In this document: one piece after another, positions 43,949 through 53,668 of the stretch | How the letters are laid out: every line of letters begins with the position of its first letter | How positions within the stretch are numbered: position 1 is the first letter of the stretch | Assembly (NCBI GenBank): GCA_907165275.2 | Contig: OU015652.1 | Location: 10,803,001 to 10,867,000, forward strand | From: Zygaena filipendulae | Taxonomy: Eukaryota > Arthropoda > Insecta > Lepidoptera > Zygaenidae | Reading direction: 5' to 3' | DNA length: 64,000 nucleotides | Program-made: the position numbers and the translations under genes | Notes under the pieces: generated by a model | What the model was told of the DNA's origin: nothing | Databases searched by the model: none | Seen by the model: the letters and a program-made list of their open reading frames with translations, nothing else

Positions 43949-46918
43949 CTATTGAGAACGCATGTGATATGACGTTCTTGTGTAAGTAACCCCATCAGAA
44001 TCCATCACCTCATATGATCTAAATTTTTGGTTTGTATTATTAACAATGGTACCTGATATCCACTTATTGCTATGTGGTTCCTTCTTAAACCAGACCTTCT
44101 GATTTATTTTAAAGCTATCCTTCTCCTTTACATGCTTATTATAATTACTAATATTTCTACTTTTAAGCTTATTCATCTCAGCCTCTACATTACAATTCAA
44201 TTTTGGTTTTAGATATGCATAACTAGATGGCAATTTTGTTCTTAAATTTCTACTCATCATAAGTTGTGAAGGAGTGAAATGTGTTCCTGCAACCGGAGTT
44301 GATCTATGTTGCAAAAGTGCAATCCTATAATCTGTTTTATCTTCATTACATTTTATTAATATTTTCTTCGCTATCTGTACTCCACGTTCTGCCATACCAT
44401 TTGATTGTGGATATCTTGGGCTTGAATAGGTGAATTTGAAACCCCAATCTTTGGCAAACTGTTTGCATTTTACTGAGTCAAATGGGACATGATCTGCCAC
44501 TATTTCCAATGGTATGCCAAAACAGGTAAATATGTCAACCAACACATTTATTATGCTCTGGGCTGATTTACTTGTAATTAATCTAATGTCTAACCATTTA
44601 GTTGTATAATCAAAGATGACCAAGTAACTTTTTCTTTTAAAATCCATTATGTCTATTCCAAGCTTTGTGAAGGGTAATTCTGGTACGTCATGCGTAAGTA
44701 AAGGTTCTTTTATATTATTATTTTGAAATGTTTGACAAACAAAACATTTGTTAACTATTGTTTCAATCTGTGTATCAATATGTGGCCAATAATATAACGT
44801 TCGTGCGGACTGTTTCATTTTTGTCATACCTAAATGTCCCTCATGTAATTTCATTAATATTTTTAACCGTAATGTTTTGGGTACAATTAATCTTTCATTC
44901 ATGAACAACAATCCTTGATCAGTTGAAATATTTTCTTTGAACTTATAATAACCTTTAAGACTATCTGGTACTTTTTTATAATCCTCTGGCCATCCATTTT
45001 GTGTAAAATTGCTTAATTTTAACAATACATCATCATTTTTAGTTTCTTCTTTTAATTCTTGTTTTTGCTCATCTGTACATTGCATGTATTTTGAAAGACC
45101 AATGCAATGTACTACTTCATACATATATGTCTGATCATCATCAGTTTCATTCAGATAGGAACGTGAAAGCAAATCAGCAATATGCATTAGCCGACCTTTT
45201 AGATATTTAAATTCGATATCATATTTTAATAATTTCAATTTAAGCCTTTGCAATCTTGTGGACGGAATTGCATGAATGCCCTTTTTTAATAAATTTTCCA
45301 ATGGTTTATGATCATTAAGTATAACACATTTTTTCCCATAAATGTAGTAGTAAAATTTTTTTGTTGCCCATACTACACTCAATAACTCTTTTTCTATTTG
45401 AGAAAAATTTTTTTCTGCATCAGTGAGACTTCGCGAAGCATAGGAGACTGGTTTCCCATTTTGCATTAAACAACATCCCAGACCATCCTTGCTTGCATCA
45501 CATTGTATTGTTACTGTCAACGAAGTGTCAAAATTTTGTAACACGGGTGCAGTACTTATGCATTTTTTAATATGAGTGAATACATTTTCATGCAATTCTG
45601 TCCACAGCCAATTCACATCTTTTCTCAGCAAACAATTCAATGGCGCTGTAAGATCTGCCAACTTATCAATAAAGTTTCTTAAATAATTAATCATTCCCAA
45701 AAATGTTTGTAACTCTTTTGTATTTGTTGGACTCTTCATATTCAAAATAGCTTTTACCCTATCAGGATCAATTTTCATTCCTTCTTTAGAAAAAATGTGT
45801 CCAAAATACTTTACCTCCGACTGTTTATATTGAAATTTTTTCTTATTAAATTTAACATTATGTTCCTTGGCCCTTTCCAGCACACATTTTAGTATTTTAT
45901 TATGTTCCAATTCATCTACCCCACAAATCAAAAGATCATCGCAGTAGATGACCACTCCAGGGATGTCTCCGAATGTATTTTCACTGTATTTTTGAAAAAT
46001 TTCAGGTGCAACTGAGAGCCCAAATGGCAATCTTAAAAATTTATAACAACCAAAAGGTGTACTGAAAGTGCAAAGATCTGTTGACTTGTCCGATAATTTT
46101 ATATTATAAAATCCATCCGACAAGTCTAATACTGAAAAAATTGTCTTATTTTTCAACCTTGTAACAATTTCCTCCAATGTTGGTATTAAATGATATTCTC
46201 TTAATAATACTTTATTTAGTTCTTGTGGATCTAGACAAATTCTTAAATTACCATCACTTTTCTCAATTATGACAAGGTTACTCACAAAAGACTTAGGATG
46301 TTCTACTTTCTCAATAATCTGATGCTCCTCAAGACTTTTTAGTTTGTCAGCTAGACGCCCCAATAACGCATGAGGCACTCGACGAGGTGGTTTTACTACA
46401 GCCTGTGCATCTGGTTGAGTGTGCAGCTCAAGTGTCTTCTTAAATTGGCCAATACCCTGAAATTGTTCATAATATTCATTAATAATGTTTTCCTTACTTA
46501 GCATACTTATATTTCTTATGTTAATATTATCCTTTTGGCCTGGTTGGATGTTAATATTATTATCATTGAGCAATTCTAATTTTAGTAATGACTTAAAACC
46601 CAAAATCGGCCTTACTTCTTCTTTTATTATTATAAATTCAGTTTCTACATTCTTGGTTTCACTAATGTATAATTTTAATATTATTTTTCCTAAAGGCTTG
46701 ATTTTGTTTCCCCCAAATGCTTCTAAAATTATATTTGTCTCAGAACATTTAGGACTATCATCATCGACAATTTTTTTCAAGTCTCTTAATGAAATCACAT
46801 TCACTTGTGCCCCCGTATCACATTTATAAGTAACTTTTTTATTTTCTGTTCTTAATATTGCTAACCATTCATCATGACTTTTTTTTTTACTTTGTATTGA
46901 ATGACAAATCTTAACTAG
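43949..46918 (-). CDS. pol: Pol of Mag-like gypsy element, in frame with gag after UGA
   Basis: Open for 989 codons immediately after the gag stop and in the same frame. There is no ATG before the protease, so it should be made by readthrough as Gag-Pol. Numbering from the codon after UGA: protease D34-T-G-A; reverse transcriptase with Y325-C-D-D inside VVIYCDDLLICG and the PFGLSVAPEIFQ block; RNase H with QCDASKDGLGC and NDHKPLENLL; integrase with a HxxH/CxxC zinc region (HEGHLGMTK ... CFVCQ), a catalytic domain (GIDIMDFK ... VADHVPFDS), YPQSNGMAERG with the catalytic Glu, and a C-terminal domain with QKVWFKKE. No internal stop or frameshift. A catalytic, probably functional polyprotein; cytoplasmic particle for RT steps, nuclear for integration. 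Confidence 0.9.
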   Translation of the reverse strand, partial: LVKICHSIQSKKKSHDEWLAILRTENKKVTYKCDTGAQVNVISLRDLKKIVDDDSPKCSETNIILEAFGGNKIKPLGKIILKLYISETKNVETEFIIIKEEVRPILGFKSLLKLELLNDNNINIQPGQKDNINIRNISMLSKENIINEYYEQFQGIGQFKKTLELHTQPDAQAVVKPPRRVPHALLGRLADKLKSLEEHQIIEKVEHPKSFVSNLVIIEKSDGNLRICLDPQELNKVLLREYHLIPTLEEIVTRLKNKTIFSVLDLSDGFYNIKLSDKSTDLCTFSTPFGCYKFLRLPFGLSVAPEIFQKYSENTFGDIPGVVIYCDDLLICGVDELEHNKILKCVLERAKEHNVKFNKKKFQYKQSEVKYFGHIFSKEGMKIDPDRVKAILNMKSPTNTKELQTFLGMINYLRNFIDKLADLTAPLNCLLRKDVNWLWTELHENVFTHIKKCISTAPVLQNFDTSLTVTIQCDASKDGLGCCLMQNGKPVSYASRSLTDAEKNFSQIEKELLSVVWATKKFYYYIYGKKCVILNDHKPLENLLKKGIHAIPSTRLQRLKLKLLKYDIEFKYLKGRLMHIADLLSRSYLNETDDDQTYMYEVVHCIGLSKYMQCTDEQKQELKEETKNDDVLLKLSNFTQNGWPEDYKKVPDSLKGYYKFKENISTDQGLLFMNERLIVPKTLRLKILMKLHEGHLGMTKMKQSARTLYYWPHIDTQIETIVNKCFVCQTFQNNNIKEPLLTHDVPELPFTKLGIDIMDFKRKSYLVIFDYTTKWLDIRLITSKSAQSIINVLVDIFTCFGIPLEIVADHVPFDSVKCKQFAKDWGFKFTYSSPRYPQSNGMAERGVQIAKKILIKCNEDKTDYRIALLQHRSTPVAGTHFTPSQLMMSRNLRTKLPSSYAYLKPKLNCNVEAEMNKLKSRNISNYNKHVKEKDSFKINQKVWFKKEPHSNKWISGTIVNNTNQKFRSYEVMDSDGVTYTRTSYHMRSQ

Positions 46919-46921
46919 TCA
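46915..46921 (-). promoter_or_regulatory. Leaky stop context UGA-CUAG between gag and pol
   Basis: The minus strand reads GAT TTG TGA CTA GTT. gag and pol share one frame, separated only by this UGA. UGA followed by CUAG is a well-known readthrough-promoting context in animals and viruses. Confidence 0.7.
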
Positions 46922-47779
46922 CAAATCATGTACAGAATTATCTAGATTAACATTTTGCTCTTCCTCAACTACATCAATTTTCCTACTTTTACAACCCTGA
47001 GCAAAGTGATTCATTTTATTACATTTTAAACAAGTTTTGCCAAACGCAGGACATTGCCTTGGACCGTGTTCTTTATTACATTTTTTACATTGATAGAACT
47101 GACTATTGTAAGAATTCTGCTTTTGTGCATTTAAATACTTATTAAAATTGTTTTTATACTTAGCTTCAAACTGTTTGCTGTGAACTGCATCAACTTTAAA
47201 AGTTTCTTCATTTTTCTGTATAATCCTTGCATGTTCCTGGGATAATTCAGCTGCACGGCAACGATCCACCGCAGTTTGTAATGTTAACTCAGTTGTTTCC
47301 AGAAGTTTCCGTTGCAATCTTTTGTCTCTGACCCCCATGACAATACGGTCTCTTAACATTCTTTCTTCTAATTCTTTGAAGTTGCAACTCTTTACCATCC
47401 TTCTTAGTTCTGAGTAAAAGGTATCAAAACTTTCACCATCTTCTTGATTTCTATTATTGAAATTGAATGTGTTTATTACCTCATTTTGTTTCGGTTCAAA
47501 GTATCCATCAAATAATTCCAACAATATGTCGAACTTCGGATATTCTTTTTCATCAGTTTTCTTCAAAATATTATAATATAAATCTTGTCCTTCTTGTCCA
47601 ATAGAATTCAACAAAATGGCAGACTTCCTTTTCTCCGAAACTTGCTCTAGTCCAGCTGCTAACATGAATACACTTAATTGCTGTTTGAATGTTTTCCATT
47701 TTGTTAGTATATCTCCAGCCGTATTCAATTCCAGGGGTGATGGCATCTTATATTCGATAGGCGTGCCCATCTTGTTCAC
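46919..47779 (-). CDS. gag: Gag of Mag-like gypsy element
   Basis: 286 residues, particle-forming protein. The capsid-like region (about 20-190) contains ILTKWKTFKQQLSVFMLAAG and a helical YSELRRMVKSC segment. Two CCHC zinc knuckles near the C-terminus bind RNA: C231-C234-H238-C243 and C250-C253-H258-C263. An acidic tail (VVEEEQN) precedes the UGA. The start used is the first Met of the frame after the primer site and short leader; a second Met is three codons later. Confidence 0.88.
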   Translation of the reverse strand: MNKMGTPIEYKMPSPLELNTAGDILTKWKTFKQQLSVFMLAAGLEQVSEKRKSAILLNSIGQEGQDLYYNILKKTDEKEYPKFDILLELFDGYFEPKQNEVINTFNFNNRNQEDGESFDTFYSELRRMVKSCNFKELEERMLRDRIVMGVRDKRLQRKLLETTELTLQTAVDRCRAAELSQEHARIIQKNEETFKVDAVHSKQFEAKYKNNFNKYLNAQKQNSYNSQFYQCKKCNKEHGPRQCPAFGKTCLKCNKMNHFAQGCKSRKIDVVEEEQNVNLDNSVHDL

Positions 47780-47852
47780 AAATATCTCTACGGTTCACAA
47801 TATTAAATTCGTACTATTTCTTCGTATTTCTTCAAGTTTCAGGTTCGAAGAG

Positions 47853-47863
47853 CGGCTGCGCCA
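47853..47863 (-). other. Primer-binding site, tRNA-Ser type
   Basis: TGGCGCAGCCG on the minus strand, directly beside the 5' LTR, is complementary to a tRNA-Ser 3' end, the primer known for Mag. Confidence 0.75.
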
Positions 47864-48158
47864 TGTATTATATGTCGTAAATTAAATAAAATACTTTTGT
47901 AGCACTTGGGGTTTTATTAAGATCCTTGAGAATTAATAATTACAGCTTTACGTGACAAAGTCGAGCGCAACTGACTCATTGACAAACTAATACCTTGTTA
48001 CACAGCAGCTAGTTATCAGTCTGTAGTTGACCACGCGCAATCTCCATACATTTATAGGTTAAGTGTCAAAAGACCCAATTGTTACTCCGTACATCTCAGA
48101 CAGTCTGTATCAACTGCGTTTCGATTGTCCATGTTATTGCGTTTGGTTAACCACTACA
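47864..48158 (-). repeat. 5' LTR of Mag-like element (295 bp)
   Basis: TGTATTATATG to CCACTACA on the plus strand, followed by the AAAGT target duplication. Confidence 0.92.
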
Positions 48159-48192
48159 AAAGTGACCTTTTTTTTTTTTTTTTTTTTTTTTT

Positions 48193-48582
48193 GACCCAGG
48201 GAAAATGCTTTATGCATACCACCGCCATGAGGCGGGCGGTGGTTATGTGGGACTCCGCCCTGAAAAGGGCGACCCGCCCTGAGAAGGGCGGGAATAATAC
48301 TACCCACTAAAAACCCTGGGGTGTTCCTCCTCGGCGCCTTACGTCAGGGCCGCGGGATTCGCTCTCGCATGCTCCGCGGCCCCGACGGCGCTGGCCCGCT
48401 TTAGGCGGGCCCCTCTGCTAAGGGACTTAGCCCCCGCAGGAACTAAGTCCCTCTCTCCCACTAACTGCTAAAAATAAGTAATTAAAGTGGCGCGCCGGAA
48501 CACCTAACGCGCCACTTGTCCACCCGAGGTCCTTTCTCCCTCGGACGGTAGAGTGCCTCGCTCTACCGCCCGGAGGACCTCA
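48193..48582 (-). other. 3' UTR of the R1-clade LINE
   Basis: GC-rich, no ORF. Contains short inverted repeats such as GAGGCGGGCGG and a tandem-like GGGCGACCCGCCCTGA pair that could fold into the RNA structure recognised by the LINE RT. Confidence 0.45.
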
Positions 48583-51500
48583 CTATGGGGGTTGGAGGCC
48601 TACCACATCCTGCCTCCTACCCCTTCTTCTGGGGCGGCGGTTGGGAGGGGCGGACGCTGCCTGCTCCCTTTCCCGCTCCGCGGTCTCCTTCTGCGAGATG
48701 ACGTCCTCGCAGAAGGAGAGAACCGCCGCCCAATCGCTTTCGCTACCCACCATGGCTGAAGCTACGGTGGGCAGCGAAAGGTCGCTTCCTATTGCCGAGA
48801 TGAGGACACGGCGCTGCTCGGCCCAGGCCGAGCACTCTTCGAGAGTGTGCTGCGCCGTGTCCTCACCGCAGGTTCCACAATGGTGGCACGAGGCCGACGG
48901 TTCCCTCCCGAGCTGACACAGGTACTTTCCGAAGCAACCATGCCCGGAAAGCACCTGCGTCACCCGGAAGGTGATGATACCCAGCCGCCTGTCCGCCCAC
49001 TCTCGCAGGACTGGACGGACAGCTTCGACAGTCCGCAGGCCGGCGGAAGGTGTTGCTAGCCTGCTCTCCCATTCTCGCATTAAGGACTGCCGAAGATGGG
49101 ACCTCCGCAGTTCCACCGCCCTTGGCGGGGGGTATTCCCCTCTGGCTCGGCACTCCACTCGCCACTCGTACAGCGACGAGAGGAGGCCCGCCTCTAGATC
49201 CCAGGGGGGAGACCCCGCCAAGACGCACGCCGCCTCGTAGGAGATGGTACGGTATCCCCTTATCAGTCTGACGGCTAGGACCCTCTGCGGTCTTCGCAGG
49301 AGGGTCTTGTTATGCGCCGTCAGACTGTTGGCCCAAATCGGGGCCCCGTAAAGGGCCATCGACCGTACCACCCCCATGTATAGGCGGCGGCAGTTAACGC
49401 TCGGTCCCCCAAGGTTGGGCAGCAGGGTGCTAAGAGCACCCGCAGCCCGGATGAGCTTGGGGGACAGGCGGCGGAAATGCTCGCGGAAGTCCCAGCGGCT
49501 ATCGAGGACGAGTCCCAGATACTTTATGGAGGACCCGACCTCGATATGGACACCACCAACGACAATATGGGATCCAGCGGGTGGACGCATCCGAGGCCCA
49601 TGAAAATAGATGGCCTCGGATTTCTCAAGCGCCACCCCGAGTCCCAATTGCCGTATTCTGCCGACGACCTGTGCCACCCCCAACGTGGCAAGACGGGCAG
49701 TCTCTCTGAAGTCTTTCTCCCGGGCCACCACCAGTGTGTCATCTGCATAGCAGATGACGTCAAGGCCCGGGGGAAGGGCACCCCGCAGCACCCAGTCGTA
49801 TCCGATGTTCCACAGGAGGGGTCCTAATACCGACCCCTGTGGAACACCGCATCTCATCTCCCTCCGAAGGATGTTGTTGTCCCGCCCCAGGCACGTGACG
49901 TGCCTATCTTGGAGGTAGGACCCGACAATCCGCCTCAGGTAGGGAGGCACCCGGTGATACCGGAGAGCCTCCCTAATGCAGGACCAGGGCAGAGTATTGA
50001 AGGCGTTGGCGATGTCAAGAGACACCGCCATCGCAACTCCGCCCTGGGATGTCGCCTGGTCCGAGAGGGCTCGGACGCGACTAATCGCGTCAATCGTTGA
50101 TCGGCCCTCCCGGAAACCGTACTGGCTTTCGGCCAGGTCGGGTCCCACCTCTTGAAGGTGCCCGATGAGGCGGTGAGCGATAATTCGCTCAAAAAGCTTC
50201 GCCACCTCATCGAGCAACACTATGGGGCGGTACGCAGAGGGAGATTCTGCGGGGCGTCCCTCCTTCTTCAGTAAGACAAGACTGCCCGTCTTCCACTGGC
50301 GGGGAAACCGTCCCGACTCGAGGCAGGCGCTAAAGAGCCTGCCCAGTCGGTCCCCCAGGGCGTTGGAGGCCAAGACCCATGCGCGGCCAGGTATCCCGTC
50401 CGGCCCCGGGGCAGTTTTCTTGCCCCGGAGACGGAGAGTGGCCGCGTTGAGTTCTCCCGGCGAGACTACCGGGACCCTGTCGGCTGAATCCCCCTCAGGA
50501 TAGTCCTGGGGGGGAGCCATGACTGGTGGGGGGTGGTCGTGCGCACTCGGAAAGAGTGTAGACACCACCCTCCCCAACAGTTGGGGCTGGAGACTCTGCG
50601 TGAGGGGGGGCCCAGCGGAGCGGAGCTTTTTGCGCACCGCTTTGTAAGGGCGCCCCCACGGGTCGCTATTAAGAGTCTCCAAGAACTCTTCTCTCGCTCG
50701 GGTCTTGGCCTCGCTGATGGCGATCCGCAGGGCCTTTTTCCTCTCTTTGTAGGCCCCGTACAGATTGGCTTCCACCGTCGCGTCTCGGAGCCGCCGTCTG
50801 CGGCTCCTGGTGTACCGGCGTCGCGCCTCCACGCAGCTCCTGCGGAGATCTGCTAGTTCCTGCGACCACCAGTACACCCGACGCGCGGGAGGTCGGGGCC
50901 CAGCCCGGGGCATGGCCGCGTCACAGACGTCGGTCATTGTGTCCCGGAACCAGGCCGCTTCCTCTTCGACCTCCACAGGCTCGGCTGGATGCTCCAGCCA
51001 AGCCTTGACGATGGAAGCCTCCATCAGCATGTCTATGTCTAGACATTTCAACGCCCATCTTGGAGGGGACGGGGTGTTACTCGCGGGGCGGCGTGAGTCC
51101 GGGGAGCCGGCGGGGGCGGAGAGGTCGAATCTTATGTAAAGATGATCCGACAGAGTCTCCACCCCCTCCAGGACTTTCCAATCCCGGACTCTGTGTCCGA
51201 TTGCAGGGGATGTGAACGTAACGTCCACAATAGACCCCCCCTGCTGACGGACACACGTATTTATCGAGCCCCGGTTTACTATTCCGAGGCCGATGTTCGC
51301 CGCCCACTCCTCCAACGTCTCGCCAAAGACGTCCGTCCTGGGGCATCCCCACGCCATGGATTTGGCGTTGAGATCCCCCAGGAGCACCACCGGACAGGAT
51401 AGGGACCTTATAGTGGCCCCCAACCTGTCCAGGAACGTCTCGAACTCGGCGAGAGTCTTGTTGGGGGAGAAGTACACCCCGACCACGACGGTTTCCCCTG

Positions 51501-51738
51501 TTTTTACAGCGACGTACCCGTCACCCCTACCGACTAGGCTGAAGGGCACGTCGCTGGCCGTGCTTCCGATAATGGCTACCGAGCCCCTCAAGTCCCCAAA
51601 CCAGTTATCCCTGGGGGGGACGTAGTAGGGCTCGGCAGCCACTGTGACGTCAATCGACCACTGCGCCGCGCTCTGGATAAGTAAGTCCTGAGCCGCGGCG
51701 CAGTGGTTTATGTTCGCCTGGAGGAAGCGACGGTGCAT
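48583..51738 (-). CDS. R1-clade LINE ORF2: endonuclease and reverse transcriptase
   Basis: Uninterrupted 1051-residue protein. An AP-like endonuclease occupies residues 1-210 (N9, E36, GDLNAKS 121-127, SDH 197-199) and nicks the target. The reverse transcriptase (about 430-700) has GPDGIP 445-450, SAYRPI 501-506, GVPQGSVLGP 631-640 and Y664-A-D-D. The C-terminal tail has a Cys-His zinc motif (CHHCGTCGEDTAQHTLEEC). All catalytic motifs are present. The ATG at 51738 is 15 bases after the ORF1 stop. Protein made from this copy would be intact, but the element lacks ORF1 and a promoter, so it is probably not mobile by itself. Confidence 0.92.
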   Translation of the reverse strand: MHRRFLQANINHCAAAQDLLIQSAAQWSIDVTVAAEPYYVPPRDNWFGDLRGSVAIIGSTASDVPFSLVGRGDGYVAVKTGETVVVGVYFSPNKTLAEFETFLDRLGATIRSLSCPVVLLGDLNAKSMAWGCPRTDVFGETLEEWAANIGLGIVNRGSINTCVRQQGGSIVDVTFTSPAIGHRVRDWKVLEGVETLSDHLYIRFDLSAPAGSPDSRRPASNTPSPPRWALKCLDIDMLMEASIVKAWLEHPAEPVEVEEEAAWFRDTMTDVCDAAMPRAGPRPPARRVYWWSQELADLRRSCVEARRRYTRSRRRRLRDATVEANLYGAYKERKKALRIAISEAKTRAREEFLETLNSDPWGRPYKAVRKKLRSAGPPLTQSLQPQLLGRVVSTLFPSAHDHPPPVMAPPQDYPEGDSADRVPVVSPGELNAATLRLRGKKTAPGPDGIPGRAWVLASNALGDRLGRLFSACLESGRFPRQWKTGSLVLLKKEGRPAESPSAYRPIVLLDEVAKLFERIIAHRLIGHLQEVGPDLAESQYGFREGRSTIDAISRVRALSDQATSQGGVAMAVSLDIANAFNTLPWSCIREALRYHRVPPYLRRIVGSYLQDRHVTCLGRDNNILRREMRCGVPQGSVLGPLLWNIGYDWVLRGALPPGLDVICYADDTLVVAREKDFRETARLATLGVAQVVGRIRQLGLGVALEKSEAIYFHGPRMRPPAGSHIVVGGVHIEVGSSIKYLGLVLDSRWDFREHFRRLSPKLIRAAGALSTLLPNLGGPSVNCRRLYMGVVRSMALYGAPIWANSLTAHNKTLLRRPQRVLAVRLIRGYRTISYEAACVLAGSPPWDLEAGLLSSLYEWRVECRARGEYPPPRAVELRRSHLRQSLMREWESRLATPSAGLRTVEAVRPVLREWADRRLGIITFRVTQVLSGHGCFGKYLCQLGREPSASCHHCGTCGEDTAQHTLEECSAWAEQRRVLISAIGSDLSLPTVASAMVGSESDWAAVLSFCEDVISQKETAEREREQAASAPPNRRPRRRGRRQDVVGLQPP

Positions 51739-51752
51739 TTTAAAAGTTCCAA

Positions 51753-51941
51753 CTAATGCACCATCGCCTCCGCCTGGCTTTCAGGCCTGGCATCAGCAGC
51801 CGGGGTCTTGGCGGCTGCCTTTGATGCCTTTCTTGCTATTTTGGGGGCCTTACATGAAGGGGCCCCCACACGATGCCCTGCCGGTTTACCAGCCTCGGCG
51901 CATAGAACGCACCGAGGCTCGGCAGAGCATGTGGCCGCCTT
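51753..51941 (-). pseudogene. ORF1 C-terminal remnant of the R1-clade LINE
   Basis: 62 codons with the last zinc knuckle CVLCAEAGKPAGHRVG...C (Cys-x2-Cys-x8-His-x6-Cys, the R1-type third knuckle) and a Lys/Ala-rich tail ending AMVH-stop. Cut at the 5' truncation point of the element. Confidence 0.8.
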
Positions 51942-51948
51942 GTTGGGT

Positions 51949-52069
51949 AAAGTGACCTAACTCAACAATTTATAAGATGTGAGCAAAATGTTTAGAATAT
52001 GCTTAATTACTTTTGTGACGATGCGTCCCTTTCTTACTCATAATTATAAACTTTGAGTTAGGTCACTTT
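51949..52069. repeat. 121-bp MITE that received the LINE insertion
   Basis: Terminal inverted repeats AAAGTGACCTAACTCAA (51949-51965) and TTGAGTTAGGTCACTTT (52053-52069) are perfect over 17 bp. The LINE entered within the left repeat; its target duplication includes the first ten bases of the MITE. Confidence 0.8.
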
Positions 52070-52099
52070 CATTCTGATGGTGCGATATCGATACCACAA

Positions 52100-52331
52100 A
52101 TCCTACTAATATTATAAAAGCGAAAGTTTGTAAGTATGTATGTATGGATGGATGGATGGATGGATGGATGTTTGTTACTCTTTCACGCAAAAATTACTGG
52201 TTGGATTTAAATGAAACTTTACAATAATATAGCTTATACATCAGATTAACACAACATTAACACTTTTTATCCCGGAATTCCCGCGGGAACTCTGAAATTA
52301 ACGTGGGTGAAACCGCGGGGCACAACTAGTA
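52100..52331 (+). repeat. Dispersed repeat family 1 with (GATG)n
   Basis: TACTAATATTATAAAAGCG, a GGATGGATGGATGG run (52145-52169), CCCGGAATTCCCGCGGGAAC and TGAAACCGCGGGGCACAACT. Confidence 0.75.
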
Positions 52332-53296
52332 ATATATATATAATACTGTCGATACTGTCCTACTCGCGTTTAGCCAATTAGCCGTCACAACAGAGGAATG
52401 AGGGGAAACATCAATGGGGGAAACCCTTATATGCGCAGGAGCATAATTTGTGTTTTGTTAGTAGAATTGACCCTCTGAATCGGCGTTCGGATGGAATTAG
52501 GTGATTTTTCACCTAATTCCTTTTTGCCGCATCACCGCCGATAGTGATTCGTCATGAACAACTATGTGTTGTGGTTTAAACGTTTTATAAATCTATCAAT
52601 TTGTTACGTTTATGTAACTTTTAAACAATGGCTGAGTCAACGGTCAATAAAAATGTCGTAACATAACTGTTTTCTATTTTATTGAACATCGGTTGAGTGA
52701 CTTCGGGAAGGTCTTCTGTAAACATAAGAGACTAAAATTCTTTAAGATTTTATAGTATGAAATTAAAAAAATCTCTATTGTTTTTGGAAAGGGGATCATG
52801 TACAAGCCGGCGGCGTTTAGCTCGTGCACTTGTGCATAGTGTGATGGTGTGTCACGGATACGACGCTAGTTTTTTCCTGGTTTCACCCGCGATTCCTTTG
52901 GCAACTTCCTACCCTATTACGCATATAAACGGAAGAATCTCTGTAAATTATAATAGTTGTTAAGGAGATATGACAGTTTCTCCGCAGTTTTACTCGCGTG
53001 TATTTCAGAATTCCCTCACAAACTCTTAAAAATGACGCTCAAGGATAATGCAACTTTGTATCACTGAAAGAACTTTTAGAATATCTTCAGGAGTTTCAGT
53101 GATCCTTCCTAAAACCGAAAATACAGACTTTTTATAATATTACTTTACTATAGATATAACAACCTACATAATTTCATAAAAAGATGCTCGCAACTTCGTA
53201 CTCGTGATAAACGGAATCTTCTTTGTGTCAGATAGAACAGATTAGAGTTTAGCAAAAAAACGGTATATTTTTGAATGTTGAAATTTTATTTTCTTA
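52332..53296. other. Intergenic with one perfect hairpin and a diverged family 1 piece
   Basis: GGAATTAGGTGA-TTTT-TCACCTAATTCC at 52493-52520 is a perfect 12-bp stem. Diverged family 1 scraps lie near 52880 and 52975-53160. No gene. Confidence 0.5.
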
Positions 53297-53668
53297 GGGT
53301 TGTCACTATTTTATACTATAGTACTATGTTTCAGTCAATTGTACTATATATTATAGAAAAATAATAGTACAAAAAATACTATATTTTTATCCTTAATTCA
53401 ACTGTCGCGCTTTTTTATAGGAACGCACCCGCAGCGCAGCGCGGAAAATTTCAAAACGAAACGCATACGCGGGAACAAAGCGTCAACTGTCAAATGACTG
53501 TCAAACTAGCAATAATTTGTAGAAGAATACGGTTTATTGCTTGATACATAATTTCTAAAAATAAATATGTAGGTACTATTTTTTTCCTTGCATTTCCCAA
53601 AAGTACTATATTTTTGTATCTTATTTTAGGAAAAATACTATATTTTTTCCAAAAAAGGTGGCAAAGAG
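53297..53668. repeat. MITE with GGGTTGYCAC ends, copy 2, inverted
   Basis: Shares, in reverse, the blocks TCAGTCAATTGTACTATA, AACTGTCGCGCTTTTTT and AAGTACTATATTTTTG with 32632-33017. Confidence 0.75.

Larger units (their letters stand above)
37348..48158 (-). mobile_element. Mag-like Ty3/gypsy retrotransposon, interrupted by a LARD-like element
   Basis: Two 295-bp LTRs: the right one is intact (47864-48158); the left one is split by another element (37348-37533 plus 43639-43747, sum 295). The 5-bp target duplication AAAGT lies at 37343-37347 and 48159-48163. On the minus strand the order is 5' LTR, tRNA-Ser-type primer site, gag, in-frame UGA, pol, purine tract, 3' LTR. RT and integrase motifs (VIYCDD, YPQSNGMAERG) and the tRNA-Ser primer fit the Mag clade. 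Without the nested element it is about 4.7 kb. The LTRs read as identical. Confidence 0.9.
48169..51943 (-). mobile_element. R1-clade LINE, 5'-truncated, with intact ORF2
   Basis: About 3.8 kb, GC-rich against the AT-rich surroundings. The minus-strand 3' end is a poly-A tail (T run to 48192); the 5' end lies inside ORF1. The original 15-bp target duplication TGGGTAAAGTGACCT is intact at 51944-51958. On the other side it was later split by the Mag-like element (TGGGTAAAGT at 37338-37347, GACCT at 48164-48168). The APE-type endonuclease, RT and ORF1 knuckle place it in the R1 clade. Confidence 0.9.

Noticed and set aside
48641..51625. Many plus-strand ORFs over the LINE ORF2
   Set aside because: High GC content reduces stop codons on the opposite strand; none shows a domain.
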